Origin: Lunularia cruciata
Taxonomy: Eukaryota > Streptophyta > Marchantiopsida > Lunulariales > Lunulariaceae
Direction: 5' to 3'
DNA length: 64,000 nucleotides
Assembly (NCBI GenBank): GCA_948567375.1
Contig: OX419756.1
Location: forward strand, 75,680,552 to 75,744,551
Shown here: positions 25,261 to 39,591 of the stretch, one piece after another
Layout of the letters: every line of letters starts with the position of its first letter
How positions within the stretch are numbered: the first letter of the stretch is position 1
Notes under the pieces: generated by a model
Told to the model about the DNA's origin: nothing
Database searches by the model: none
What the model saw: the letters and a program-made list of their open reading frames with translations, nothing else
Program-made: the position numbers and the translations under genes

Positions 25261-28200
25261 GCACTTTCCGGGGATTCAAATATTCATGCGAACCACGGAA
25301 GCATATTCACCTTCCATTGATGTACAAGACGTCTTTATTGTCCTCTACTTTATAACTAAAGCAGTCAGAATTTCTGCATTTTCAAGAATCGTGTGCATGG
25401 TAGAACCTAAATTTCATGGTAGAAAAAGCGATAAATGGGGCGAATGTCCATGATCCACTCGTTTGTAGGGTACTGTATCTCGTTGTTGCTAATGTTGAAC
25501 TATTGTATTGGGTTGAACATGCTAATACAATTACAATCCATGGAATTATAGTTCTATCACCCATGCACATGAATAAAGCTGTGTTAATCAAATGTTTCCT
25601 TTGAGGAGAATATAAGATAAGTTTGAAATTTTATTTTTTTAATTATATCGTGTTTCAGTCAATTATTGTAGAAGTCTTCGTACATAAAAGGAATTTGATG
25701 CTTGGCTTCCTTGTCGGACCGAGCAACCTTTGTTTCTTGTGTATTATGCATTTAAGTTTAGAGCCTTTCAGAATTAGTGTTCATTGATACTTTCTATTTC
25801 CATGTTCATATTATATTTTGTAAATTTTTATACATAAATAGCTTTATATTTATTCAGCATGGACTATAGAGAAATTCTCTTTTACTTTCATTCCAAAATT
25901 GTATAACATATAAGTAAAAATTAAATATTTATAGTACTGTCGTTCAAATTGATCTCAAGAAGTTAAAAAACTTGATGGAGAAAAATAAATCGACCAAATA
26001 TAATATATTGATACACTAATTTTGGAATAAGTTGAGAAATTTGAGAGAAACGAAAACACAATGTTTAATAAAGAGGAAATAAATACGTAACTCGTTTGCT
26101 CGGAAATGGAAATCGAATGATAATATATACATCAAGATTTAGAATTAATTCAGATATAGGTCGGCTAACAAGCAATATGTAGTCTAACTATACAACACTA
26201 ATAATAATAAAAATTTAGAATTCAATTCCATTATCGCCTAAATTTTGATTTTGACCTTGACAGAAACTTGATTGCTTGCCGCCATGACCCTTTTTTACTC
26301 TTTTATTAGGATCCAATTCGTAATATCCCATAGGTGAAAGTTGGGTTAACATAGTTGGGTTCTAAGAAGCAAGAACTAGGTTGCAATTTATGTACTTATT
26401 TAAAGACAACAACTCGATAGTAAGAATACATTGCCAAAAGTAGATAGAGAGACTACCTTCACTAAATAGACAGTTGCTCTAACATGGGAAAAGTCAACTC
26501 AAAACTTTGAGCATCCTCTAGACAACTTTTAAATTAATAATTCAACATTTTGCTGTACATGCCTTTGCATAAACTTTACCTCAAAACGGTAGTTAATCTT
26601 AGACCCTAAACCTTCCAATATAAGAGGCGAAAAAGAAGACCACGTATGATAACAAGAAGGATGGGAAGACCCTATCAAGCTGTACAAAGAAAAGACACAG
26701 GAGGTAAGAAGATAAGTAGAGGTAATATTAAATTCAAGATAAAATAGATATTAAATAGATTCTCTACGTAAATATGATTGTTGGTAATTGTTGATAAAAA
26801 AATCTGTTATCTTTTGAGACAAACATAAAAATAAATTATATTGATATATTTAGGATTTACTGAAAGAAGGAGAACATAAATTACCTTTCACAATAAGAAA
26901 TATAAATATGCATTATTTATTTAATACCATAAGTTTCTAACACACGAGATGTATATGACTTAATCTTATATCTATTGATAAGATCGATACATTCATGATG
27001 AGCTGTAAGGAGATAATAAAAAACTATATTCATAATATTACACTCGAAATTAATAAATTTACATCAACATTGGGATCAATGACTTTCCTAACTTCATCAT
27101 TTATAGGCTAAAAGACTCCTAATTGAGGCTAAGGTCCATCGAGGCTATCTTAAACTATGGTATTATCAAGAAGCTTAAGCGGGTCTGAGCCTATACAATT
27201 CGAGGTAAAATCATGGCTACAAATTAGCAAATTAATATAAGGATACGAGATGGAGCAGTAAACTCTATAAAGATAGATTCATACAAATCTACTTCAACCA
27301 AGGGATTAATCATAGAATATGTATATGAATTTGTTTCGATGGTTACTTTGATGTTAGTATCTATATTACCTTATTTTAAGCTGACGAGCTAGTGCCTCTT
27401 GACAAGGGCTATTTGATGCAAAGGAGTGATAACTGAAATAACCAAGAAAAAAACAATTATAATTTGAATTTTCATTTATTTATTAAAATAATAATTGCTG
27501 TAATTCAAAATCTAATTATTTGGTTGAAATGTTAAGCAGAGATACATCTCATCAATAAAAGGAATTTGGCTCGTCTCTTTGGAAAAATACCAAATTTTGA
27601 TCATATATTCTATATTAGAGATATTTCTTCTTTAAATTATAGAAGATATTGATCTTTTACTGTATATACGACATATTTCTTTTACAAAAATAAAAGATAT
27701 GGATCTAGGACTGTATATTAAATTTTACTAGCTGACTGTCGTGGCTTCCATTGGGTTAAAAAACCCGTGTGTCACACTGAATGCACATGGTTTTACCAGC
27801 CGATCGATCGGTCCAATATTATTTCTCAAACAGGAAATATAAATGTAAGTTGGGAAATTGATTGATTTACGGAGGAAGAAACTTTGAATCTTAAAAACCT
27901 TTAGTAAATAGTTTCTGTTTTTCTCATTGATATTGTTGAAGTCCATGTCTACAATTTGGAGTAGATAATATACATAGACATGAGGTCTAAAAGGCAAAGT
28001 GTCGCAAAATGCAAAGCTTAACAATATTGAACGATATCATGTATCAATGGACTTACTATGCTTGCAAGTTTAGTTCGTGTTAATTGAATTTGCTGTTATT
28101 ACTATAATTAATAGCATGTATGTTGTAAAGCAGGCTATTTCCCTGTTGAGAGCATGTCCCAACTGCATAATAAGTTTCAGAGAGTGCTAATCCATAAATC

Positions 28201-28877
28201 ATATAAAGTTATGTTGCGGTCAATGTAAAACCATGAAAGCACTCACAAAAATTAGGCTTCCACGGAGAAATTAGGCTTCCATAGAAGTTATGCAATAGGA
28301 ATTGCAGGTGTCATAGGAATATTGCTTGTAGATTGTTTTAATACTTAACACTGTACACTAGATCTCAAAAATTTTGTTTCTTTACTACTATTAAGACTCT
28401 TTTCTTGCAATTGTAAATTTATATGTAATTGTTAACAAACATAAGTATCTCAACAAAAAATTTTATGAACGCTTTGAAAATCAAAAAAATAGTATGAATA
28501 TTGTATTTATTTCTGTACAATAACAGCATGCTATAACATCCATGGAGCACTTGCAATTGCATAAACATCTTTGTGATATTGTATAGCCCTATGAGGAGAA
28601 ACCAAATGTAAGACACAAACTAGTTTACGAGGACAAAAAGTTTACAAGGACATTTGAACGTCATTATCTCCATCTACCTTCTTACATAAGCTACAAAAAG
28701 TGCAATCAAAGTTTGATTAGGTGGTATTGTGTTTCACTCTCCTCAAAAGCTTCAAAGACAAAATATGTTACTATAGATGTTGGGATATCTTAAAGGGCTA
28801 AAGGAGAATGTTCCTCACCTAAAGGCATTTTTTCTTTGAAAATTTGCTATAGGCTGCGATTCAACAATTCAACAATC
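25261..28877. other. AT-rich intergenic DNA, no gene
   Basis: About 3.6 kb of strongly AT-rich sequence with no protein-like frame. At about 26620-26715 a minus-strand fragment resembles the retroelement tail (TTGATAGGGTCTTCCCATCC read on that strand, followed by a degenerate terminal motif). Confidence 0.5.
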
Positions 28878-28980
28878 TATTTTGACCATCATATATAACA
28901 TCATTCCAAATGTTACCAAACCAAATTTCACATCTAGATCATATGGCTAGCTCTTTGTATTACAAAATGTTATCAATAGA
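28878..28980 (+). repeat. Third copy of the 4.0-4.3 kb repeat
   Basis: Matches the unit at 4205-4300 over the phrases GACCATCATATATAACATC, GTTACCAAACC and CATATGGCTAGCTCTT. Confidence 0.6.
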
Positions 28981-29029
28981 GCATTTTCACCAATAGAGCA
29001 GAGGCCAAAAATACTCTGAAAACTTCAAA

Positions 29030-29492
29030 GCCAATTTTCGGAGGACTAAACAGATGAAGTAAGCCTCAAAAACTGAAATATTCTTCTCCTCTAAGACCAA
29101 GAGGCGGGGCCTTCTCCACACTTGTTTGACTTATCAAAAGCTTTCCAACAATACCTCACCCGTATTGTTTGAGCTTCCTACATGAAGATTCCTAAAGATT
29201 CCCAAAGATTCCTCTTGGTCAAACTTGTTTGACAAACCAGATAGGACAAAGATTGACATATCACCAAACCCTATAACTAATCTAAGAGTGTAACTCATTG
29301 ACATGTCACAAATCCATGTATATGATCCAAGGGTGGAACTCCCTTTGAGTGTATACTCTTTGCTATATAATAAAAGACAAGGTGTTCCTTTGGTGCATCA
29401 AAATAACAAGAGATGAAACCTTGTGTTTCTTCTCTAGTGTTTTTTTGTCATCTGATCATTACAACTTCAGATTTTGGCACCATTGGGGTATT
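29030..29492 (+). mobile_element. LTR-like repeat with TATA box and primer-binding-site-like sequence
   Basis: The stretch aligns in order with the reverse of 3540-3985. A TATA box (CTATATAATAAAA) lies near 29363. At 29475 the text TGGCACCATTGGGG resembles a degraded form of the TGGCGCCGTTGCCGGGG primer-binding site (tRNA-Asp type) found just after the 5' LTR of many plant Ty3/gypsy elements. This would place the LTR end at about 29474 and the internal region to the right, but no gag or pol was found there. Assignment to gypsy is inference from this one motif. Confidence 0.5.
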
Positions 29493-30877
29493 GTTGGACC
29501 AATGGTATGTGGCATTGGCTGCTCAAATGGTGAAATTTTTTTTTTTATGATTCATACTTTGATAGTTAGTGTTTAGATAAAAAAAAATTATATCATCTAA
29601 TTACAAAAAGTAAGCACTTTGCACATCTACCTTTCAAAATCTTTCATTATGAGCTAATTTTCAGTTTATGATCTTTCATTTGAGCTAATTATCAAAGAGA
29701 TTTAATCAAAAGCTAAAGAGTAGTTGCTTGTCATATAAGAGGTTTGTGTATTAGCATTATAAAGATTATGTGGTGTTTAAAGTTTTTGACCTCACTTTAG
29801 ACTAGAATGTCTCTTAATGATAAAAATAAAATTTATATATGTTATAAGTAATATTGATGAAATTTCAATAATAAATTTTATTTCAATATTTGAAATTTAT
29901 CTCAATATCTTATTACTCAAGTACATATTTAATAAGATGAAATTTCAATAATAAATTATTAATTAAATATTATAAATTATATTAGTATGTTATTACTCAA
30001 GAATAGATTTAATAAATCTCAAATAGATTGAGATTAATGACGCAAAATAGAATTAAATGCTAAAATAGAAGATATTTTAGTATTGATATTTTACAATATA
30101 TTGATTTTCATGTTGCTAGGATATAACTTTCTTATGAAATTGATTACATCTAAAACTATTGATAAAAGATTAATCTAGATTAATAGATTGATTCTTCTCC
30201 TGGTTTGTTTGCTTTTAAAAATATTTATTTCTTAGATTTATCAAAATTAGCCTTTATGAGTGCATTAGTTGTCTTGATTCATGAGAACTTTGAAGATTTT
30301 ATAAATAAATATTATTTATTCATTCATTCATTTTCTAGTAGCTTAGCATTGTCCGCATTCAAAATGCGGACAAATTTACTTTTCCTTCATTAACTCTGAT
30401 GAATTAACTAAAATTGCATCTTAAATTACAGTATATGTATTTTATGAATATAAGAATTAAAGGTACAACATTAATTTTATAGAAAATATTTGTGTATTCA
30501 ATTATGAATATTATGCATAAGGATAGATGGATTTGACTAGGAATATAGAAATGGAATTGTAGCATAACCCAACTTGAAGCAAATGATCATGGATATTCCC
30601 ATATAAAATGGGTATAATCCAGGAATTTAAAAAATAAAAATAAAATTACTTCCCACATTTTTCAATTCAATTTTTCTTTCAAAATGATACTTTATTTTGG
30701 AAATTAAAAATATGATGATTTAAATTTCTATATAAAATAATAGAATACATTTACGTATTTAATATATTAATTTAATAATAGTAATAAATATTAAGTTATA
30801 TATTCCAAAGATACTCCAGATAATCTGAAGATTTCTCGTACCACTAGAACTCAGCCTCATTTTACATGTTATGTGTT
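29493..30877. other. AT-rich DNA, no gene
   Basis: No coding signal. A perfect hairpin with 11-bp arms and a 3-base loop (TTGTCCGCATT CAA AATGCGGACAA, 30349-30373) stands out in otherwise simple AT-rich text. Confidence 0.45.
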
Positions 30878-30937
30878 GTGGCTTGGCTTGATTGGACCTT
30901 CACATACTTCTTGTTATCCTACGCGGTCGCCTGTTTC
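30878..30937 (+). mobile_element. Non-LTR retroelement terminal fragment
   Basis: GGCTTGATTGGACCTTCACA followed by CTTCTTGTTATCCTACGCGG and TCGCCTGTTTC resembles the last 60 bases of the element at 52.2 kb (TTGATGGGGTCTTCCC ... CCTACGCGGTTGCCTTTTTC). Only the terminus is left. Confidence 0.5.
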
Positions 30938-32512
30938 TGTTCCCGAGAATGTTTGTTCAGTGTTAACCGAAACGGGTAGTCTACTGTACCCACCTAACTA
31001 TGCCACGATTACGGATTTGAAATAGGTACTAGCCTTTGAACTTCGTTTCAGATGAGCAAATGAATCACATCAATCGGGGACGTGGATGTCTTTCCAAGTT
31101 ACAACTTGACGCTGAGACGAACAATGATTTAAAAGTTTGCTGCATGTGAATTCAGTGTTTCTACACAGTCACAGGTTAAAAATTGGTGAGTAGGATCACT
31201 ACTCCCGGTGGTTTCTTTCTTTATCCCATACTCGAGTGAACTGAATGTTAGTCTCGAAGCCTGAATACACTCGGTTATCTTTGTGAAGTCAAAATACTGT
31301 CATTGACTGCAACACTGCAATTCTTCATGTGTAAAAACTTTCGGTTCAGGTCTGTTAAAAGCCAGAACATCAACAGTTCGATTTCGTTTGAGTCGGAATC
31401 GTGTCTGTTCAAAAAAGCGCATGCCAAATTTTAGCTGAATCATTCTTGCTTCTCAAACAGATCAAGCCGATTTAGAAGGAATTGAGCGTGAGTAGATCAG
31501 AATTGGTACCCTGGATAGCTCTACCCGATGGAGTTCGAAGTTACGAGCCTGAAATGAGGGCCGAAGAATTGATGAACAACGTGGAACAGAAAGACGAGAA
31601 ATTCATTGTATAACAATGAATAAGTAGATATCTGCTAAAATTTCGTAAAACGTTATCAGAAGTGAGTTGTGCAACCGCTTGGCGTGGAAGGGAGAAAAGG
31701 AAGTTTCGATGATAGGAGGTCGCTTACATGCGACAATGATTTGAAAAGACGGGTGCGATGGACGGAGATTGAAGTGGGGAAGATTATCGAATGTCTTGGC
31801 CGTAGAATGGAGTACTGTACACCTGGTACAATGAGAAGTCATGGACGGACAGACGACGCGGGGATTGACGGCTTGGACCGCGAAGAATGAAGAGGAGATG
31901 GCGGGTTACGCCTAATGTCCCAATGTGACGAGCCTTCAAGGTGGGAACATTTAGTGCATCTTGTGGTGTGCGGGATATCCTCCTGTGCTAGAGGGCAGGG
32001 GGTGCCGCCTGTCGTCACGAAATACGCAAGGGGCAATCAAATTGCAGAAACTGTTATTTAGACCTGAAGAATTCTGATTAATGACTTGACTGAAGCCGAT
32101 TTCAAAAATTTGCAGAAAGGTAGAAAGATCAACTGATGATTGATTTAATCCAACCTGGAAAGCCAGGTAGAGAGAGACAACTGAAACTTCCAACTATATT
32201 ACGTTGTTCGCTAGACTGCAGATCTATCGAGGTGCCGGCAGGAATAAATTGAAACATCCTAAGAGAAATACCTGTCTCTACATCTGTAAACCTCCGCAGG
32301 CTGCTGTGAATGCAGGCAGTAGGGGGTTTGTGAAGCACTTTGTGAAGATAAACACAAAGCCTTTCTGAGCGCACCACCATATTCGGAACAGCATCGCAAG
32401 AGTCGCAATGCATCGCAAAAGTGCATGCAGGGCCACGTTGCTGTGAACCGGAACATGCGAAGGCTCCGTTGAAAGAAGGTGGAAATAGGAACGAGGGCAG
32501 GTGCCGGGAGGA
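30938..32512 (+). promoter_or_regulatory. Upstream region of the PHD-finger gene
   Basis: No gene is supported; several overlapping frames on both strands from 31.6 to 32.5 kb are without motif. GC content rises from about 31.6 kb towards the start codon at 32513, as for the other intact genes here. Confidence 0.3.
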
Positions 32513-35500
32513 ATGGTGCAGTACAGGCCGCAGAAGAGAGCACGGGTGCAAGAGCAGCATTCGGTGTCGACATTAGGCAAACCAGGATGCCCCGCTGATT
32601 TTGAAGGGCCTTTCAGATCCAACATTCGGTCGTTCCTTCATGACTTTGCTCGCGGCCCTGTGTCCGCAGCTCCTGCCCTCTCGCTGCCCGGTGTGCGGGC
32701 ATGGACTCTTCCTCTGCGATGTGAAAGTGGTACCCCGCTTTCATTGTATATATTGGAGGAGACACCCTTGCTGTCTCCTATCCTTCACTGCGATCGATGT
32801 CGGGTTTTAGGTACGCTTTGTTAACTCTTCAAACTCCCCTGGAAGTGCTTGGCACTTTGTAAATCTGAATACGACAATGCGCTTTTCCTGCACGACCTTT
32901 GTATACTGTAGTGAGTGAGGGTATGACTGAATGCAACACTATAGAATTGACAGTCTGGATGTATTTCGGGAGCTTTCTTTAATCTTACAAACGCAGTAAT
33001 GTACAGGGAAGGGAGAGTATGGAAGTACTGATGATCTTCCAGTTACTTCATGTCTCGTCCTATATAAGAGAGTTGACATGTTTAATAAATAGCGGTTCCC
33101 TTATACAAAGTGAAGCATCCTTCACTTCGTTCGATGATACACACTTTATTCGATGTTTTCAAAATAATGAAACTATAATTGGAGGAAAATAGCACACTGT
33201 CATGACTTGGTAAACCAAAATCGTATTCTTCTGACAACACTAGGAGAACCGTCCCCCTATAACGATACTCTGGTGCTCTTATAAGCTATGAGTGAGATCG
33301 TTTCCTTTAAGTGCAGTGACTGTGAGGACGAGTACTAATGATCCCCGAAGATCAACATAAATCCCATCTGCTCATCTTCTCCCTTTAGTTTGTCTCACAT
33401 TTTACGTTTACGATGATCTCATTAAGGGAGACGCCCGGTCTCAGATCCTCCCTATGTATCTGCCCAAGACTGACGGTCAGCAACTGCGGTTCACAGCCAA
33501 TCAAGATGTGAGGTTTTACATCAGGTCCTACTGGCTACAGTTGTCTTAAGTTGCAGCGCTCCACACTCAACCATACGATTATGCTTTTATTCGTTGGAAG
33601 CGCAATAACTCAATGTTCTCCACTTTAGTATTCATGCTCCCAATTGTTATCAAGTCTTCCACAGATGTTCTGATTACATGCGTTTGTATTTTGAGGAATT
33701 GTTTCTTGTTGTCTCTTCTCTATTTTGATGAGGGACCTTCATAACTTCATTAAACGAACGAAACTTACCCACTAAGAGTTTTTCTCGGTACACTTGTAAG
33801 GGCAAGTACAGTAGCCGCTCATGACAAAAATTTTGGAGCTTAAGTACAACCAGTAAACACGCAAATCGGTTACTTGCTCTAATATGCTCTAAACTCCATC
33901 TTTCCCTTCGTTTCTTTCCCCCCGTTCCGTTCTTGAAGGACTTCCAATGGACATGTCAAAGCTTGTCTAATTTGGCGACAATTGAACAGGTGGTATATCG
34001 AACTCTCTATGGTTTGTCGATGATGAGGTGCCTGGTATCCTACTTGAGAACTCTATTGACGGCCGCTGTGTTATGTCTGGATCACTAATTAACTCGCTAA
34101 TTTCTATGTGACTGGAACTAGGTTGGGGACATCATCCGGTATGTCAACGACGCTATCATTTCATCATTGGAAGCATAGAGCTCGAGGAAAGCACTGGTGT
34201 TGGCAAAGGACGCAAATTATGTCTTGGTTGCAGCCGTGTTATTCCTGCTTCAACAAAAACGTAAGTAAACTCTGGATCTAATAACTGCCCGATCGGATGA
34301 CAGGCAGTCCAAGGAGAATGTCTCTTCCGTTCGATATTTCCAACCTGTGTGATATGGATTAATGGGCAGGACTGTAGCTTATAATGATGTTATTGATGGT
34401 AGCTGTTTCGTTTTGTTTGAGACTGAAACACGCTCTCTACGTGTTGTAGTATGAAGAATTGAGAATCGAATGCGATTTTGCAGTTGCCCGGGATGCGGCT
34501 CGGACGCAACGAAGACCAAGGTTCTGGAAGCACGTACACATTTGCTGCATGGTGTGATTCACGGTAACGGGTACGGGCATTTGCTTCGGGTGAACGGCAG
34601 AGAGGGAGGCTCACATTCCTTGTCGGGCCGAGAAATTATGGACCTTTGGGATCGCCTCTGTACAATGCTTCGAGCAAGGTCAGCCACATAATTTATCTCC
34701 GTCTCGAGAACGTCCATAATGTCGCTGGTTATCATGTGATTTCCTTCGCGGCGCGTCTCTTTTACCGTCTGTAACACAGAGCTCTTCAGTTGAAATGGGA
34801 ATGAAGTATCCACTCTCTACCACACTATCCCTGATGTTGCGTGCGCACACATGAGGGTTTGTACATAGTGAGGGAGAAGCCTATTCACTGACTTCTCTTC
34901 CATGTATATCCATATGTAGGGAAGTAAGCGTTATGGATGTTTCGAAGAAATATAACCTTGAATTTCGCCTCCTACACACAGTGGCTTATGGATACTGTTG
35001 GTATGGAGTTTGGGACTATTCCTTTGGCAGGGGTTCCTTTAACATTTCGAAAGAGATGTATACAAGGTCCTTGAAAACTATTTCTTGCGAACCACTAAAA
35101 GCGTTCACGAACTGTCAAAACACAAAGTTACCCGATATTGTGCGTTTATACAAAAGCTTGTCAAAACCATCGGCTGTAACCACTCTCGGAGAGTTGATTC
35201 GCGTGATGATGGAGCTGGTCGGCAAGCTTCGGAGGGAAGCGTTTGCAGTCAAGAACAAAAGAGATGGTGGTAATGTGGGAGAGAAGGTCGCTATTAGCCA
35301 TCACAATCTGAAAGACACGGGTGTGTGCCGCTGGCCTTCCAAGAGGCTCGAACAAGCACAAGACGCCCTCCTGAATATTCTCCGTGCATCTGAGAAACCA
35401 ACATGGCTGTCTCGACAGATCTTACGTGAAAATGCGCGTTCTCATATCGGTGACACTGGATTATTGGACTTCGTGCTCAAGGGGTTTGTGAATAAAACTG

Positions 35501-36685
35501 TTGAACGTGAAATTGTTCGCCGGAGGGTCAATGCAAGGACGAGAATGCTTGAATACCGGTACTTATCTTTTATCAACTTCGATATGCAAACGAAGCATTC
35601 CTGGTCTGCTTGCCTTGGCCTTGGTAGTGTTCATGAATAGAAGAGTTAGGACTTGCAAAACTGCCAGTGGTATCTTTTCAAACGCGCTTCCTGGTACGCA
35701 GTCGTCAGTTATTGTGGTAGCGCCATGAGATATTGTTTGAGAAGAAAGCTTGTATAAAGCGTTGATGTTATCTAACGCGCAAGTTAGCAAGAGTGAAGAG
35801 ACGGTACCTCAAAATGTACACGACTACTCTCCTCGATAATATGAGTCAATACTGCTACACTATTTACCAATACATAATCATCTGAATGGCATCTCATGGA
35901 AGATCGTCTTGTGTATAAACTTGATCAGGTTAGAGGACTTGGATGAGCAAAAAGTTGATGATCTTCATGGTGGATTGAATGGTGAGCTTAGTGGAGCTGT
36001 TATCGGAGATCATCCCCAGTACAAGGATGTTTGCCAGCATCTCGCCTTCGTCTACCAGGCCGTGTTGGAAACCATGCCAGTTCCTTCTCAAATTTTACTG
36101 GATGTGAAGCAGAACATAAAGAACTACGAGGGAGAGCTAACCCGAGACCAGTGCCAGCTTGGTTTCACACAATCAGTTCACGGTCCTGGTGATGAGCCAT
36201 ACCGGGTACTTTGCTATCTGGATCTGCAGGAAAACGAAGGAAGAAGGCGCATACCCCCAGAATTAGTGGTGTTACCACGGAATGCTACCATTGGAGACCT
36301 AAAGCAGAGCGCGGAGAAAGCATTCCGGGATGTATATCTAAGTTTCGAGAGGTTTCAAGTTCTGAGAATTTCGGAACTGGACGGCGCTGAAGACTACCAG
36401 AAGCTTTCGGCCAGGTTCAGCAATATCCGCTGTCACCTAACTTTCCAAGTTACTGGTATAGATGAAAGTTCTCCTGGTCGGCGCGAGGCTGGTGCTGAGG
36501 AATGGGTAGTTAGGTGCCATTGTGGGACCGAAGACGATGATGGAGAGCGGATGGCCGAATGTGGATTGTGTAAAATCTGGCAGCACACTCGGTGTGTTGG
36601 GATTCAGGATTCTGAACCAGTTCCTCAGAATTTTATTTGCGATTGTTGCTACAGTTTCCACCCGCCAACAGGGTCGGGAGTGTGA
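32513..36685 (+). CDS. PHD-finger protein of the MS1/MMD1 family, five exons, 675 aa
   Basis: Exons: 32513-32810, 34122-34260, 34484-34678, 34920-35558, 35929-36685; every junction is GT-AG and the phases agree. The protein follows the family order: CDRCRVLGWGHHPV near residue 100, a RYHFII block, a cysteine pair CLGCSR, the hallmark THLLHGVIHGNGYGHLLRVN, IMDLWDRLC, a DVSKKYNLEFRLLH block, HIGDTGLLDFVLK, and a C-terminal C4HC3 PHD finger (CHC ... CGLC ... QHTRC ... CDCC) ending at the last residues. Length matches Arabidopsis MS1 (about 670). In flowering plants these nuclear proteins control tapetum and male meiocyte development; the PHD finger is expected to bind histone H3 tails. In a bryophyte a role in spore or gamete formation is inference. 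ATG at 32513 is the first in frame. A decayed copy of the last exon lies at 41.0-41.4 kb. Confidence 0.92.
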
Positions 36686-39591
36686 GTAATGTCCTTGAAA
36701 ATTCTTAGGATTCGCTCAGCGCAACAGCAAACCATCCGTATATTCCAACCCGCAGGAATGGAATTTTTGTACATTAGAAATAGCAGAATAAATTTGTACA
36801 TGAGAAAACATTCTTCTAAGCCCTGGAGCTAATGAGGATATATAGAACCCTAAAATGAGTAACGCAGGAGGATCTTGCAAGGTCTTGATCCATCTAACCA
36901 GTAAAATCCATCGTTACGAACTCCGCAGTCTCTAAGAACAATCACTGCAGGTCCACACTCCTCTTCTCAAATAAGAGAAATAACAAAGGATGATGAGAAA
37001 GGTGTCCATTTTTGTGTGAGTGTCACTTCATCTTGAATAAACTTGGATACTACATGTAGTCGATTGATACCATCACTTTACACCCGAACCGCAACACCCA
37101 GTGTGTTTACCTCAGAGAAGTTAAAAGCTTGTCCTTGAAACAGGTCTACGAGTTCGACACTCCTCTTCAACTTCTATTTGGCCCATCCATGGCTTCCTGC
37201 CAACCAGAGATTGCAATTTCAATCCTCCTAGGGCCGGAGGAAGTTCCCGCATTGCATAATACAATCCAGCACAAGAACAATGAAATATGAACACAGTCTC
37301 CGACTATTCCACCCTAATATTTCGTGCCGCTATTCGCTCCATAGCTGTTTGCGCTGGAACGAACGACCTATGCACCGATCTGCTCTGAAGCTTATTTCAA
37401 CTTTATATTCAAGCCTTGGTATGGACATGCAATCTAAAACAGTGTCATATTGGTTTAGCATGGCGCCAGTTCTGAGTGAGGACTCTCATATATTTTTGAT
37501 AAGTTGGGTGCCTAATGCTCTCTCCAAATGAGGACCTACTCTCTTGTGTCATCATAAAATTTATAACCTTCATTGCGTCATATGTGTAGCTATATTCTAT
37601 CCTTTACATCCTTGATAACATCATAAGTAGCTGTCCTCTGTCGTCTTTATATCCCTAATGATACCTTGATTAAGTTATCTTTTGCTTTCCAAAAGTGCAT
37701 CAAGTTTTCTGGACCCTTGTTGCATCTAAAATTCTAAGTTAGAAACACTCTCACAAACATCTGAAGTAGTACCACATTCACTTCATCTAGTACGCACAGT
37801 GTATTAGGCCAAACCCAAACATCATCATTGTAAGAAATGGTTGGTGCAAGTGAAATGCTTTAAAACTTATTGACTTGCACAAACAAAGAATTTACAAATA
37901 TACTGTTTAGTGAATATTACAATCACAAAAATAAACAGTAGCATCATTTACTTAAAAAAATTAGCCATTTTATCTATTTGACAAGAAGTGGAATGAATCA
38001 AAAGGCAAAATACTCTTCTTGGTTATTGTCTTGTGGGAACTTATAAAGGATTAAAAAGATGTTTTTCAATTATTTATACTGTTTTTTATGTGTAAAAAAC
38101 TGTGTTGAAATTTTGATGAGTAGAAATTCTCTGAAATAATAAATATCTTCAAGAGATGATCATCATATTTGATGGATGATCTATGGAAACCCATAAAAGT
38201 TTCAAATAAAATTTCATAAGTAAGTAATTAGTAAATGGGTAATTGAGCGATTGATTTCAAAATTCAATGATAAAGATCTTTATAAATAAAAAAAATAAAA
38301 AAAATAAAAAAAGACATTCAAATTGAATATTTTGTAACAGATCCGCATATTCCTTAGTTTGCTGAAATGATTCTCATTCTCTTATCCTTTTCTTGATCAA
38401 TCAAATTTGGTACACTTTACTCAGTTCTTATTACACATTTTCAATAATAAGATTGAATTTGAAGTTTTTACTACAAAACACTGCAAACTAGAAGTACACT
38501 GCAAACTGAAGAAAAGCACGAGTTGAACTTCAATTCATGAAGAAATTATAAGAGAGATTAATTAGATGGTTGGATGAAAGTAAAATAGGATAACTAATAA
38601 CAATAATTTTATTCTTGTCTATTATAATAAAGGATTAAATGAATGAAGAAAATATCTGATCCTTCCGGTCTCGCTTTACGCTAAATGATTGCGTGCCTTT
38701 CTGAGATTCCAACGACTCATATGCATCATGTTCTGGCCTTATACTCTAAGGAACTGAATTAGACAGTTAGAAGAGAAAAGAACAAGTTTACAGTTAGATT
38801 AATAAGGATAATTATAATATGATGCCTGTACTGATAACGGATTAACGGAAGATTAACGCGGCTACCTTAAATCCAAGGACGAGAGTGAAGTATAGGCCGA
38901 TACTTATAGACCCGTGGAAATAATTATGGATATCCCGAAGAACATTTAGTTTTAGAATGAGTCTGGCAAAAATCAGGAGAAGTTCTAGTAAGATTCATTT
39001 TCATTTCAGTTCCTTATTTTGAAATTTGCGTAAGCTATGTGGACCGCGTGTCGACAATCTATCTTTTAGTCAACACGACCTTTCAAAATAATAGTTAGAA
39101 ATCTCATTCCGATGCTTTTAATCAACTTACAAAGAAGGTGATCTATTAGTCGTAAGTTCAAGTGAGAAAAAGAAAAGATCACATTGGATTTAGGGTATAA
39201 TATTTTGCGGAATATGTGTTAATTTCATGATATAATTCACACATAGAGCACTCGTTCCTACTCTATTGGTGCTCAATACAATTCTATGGAATCTTGGAAT
39301 TGAAAAGGGCTAGGATTTCCACCTCATTAAAAAAAAATTTTATTCACTAAATAAGTGTGAGTAGAAGATGGATGCTTTTTCTCTTTGGCATAAGAACTTT
39401 TATTGTGAGGAAATTTATTTCTATAGAAAAATTACTGATCAATAAATTATCATAATAAACAGCACGGTTTTTCATTTAACTGAAGACAGAATTCACAAAA
39501 GGTATTTATTTAATATTTTAATTTTGCTTGATAATATACTAGAAAGTTTATGTTTTGCTCGCATGAATGTCGAGTGCTATGTCCAGACATG
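36686..39591. other. Intergenic, no gene
   Basis: Starts with the probable 3' untranslated region of the PHD gene, then becomes AT-rich. Simple A/T tracts of the AAATAAAA type occur at about 38288-38315. No coding signal. Confidence 0.45.
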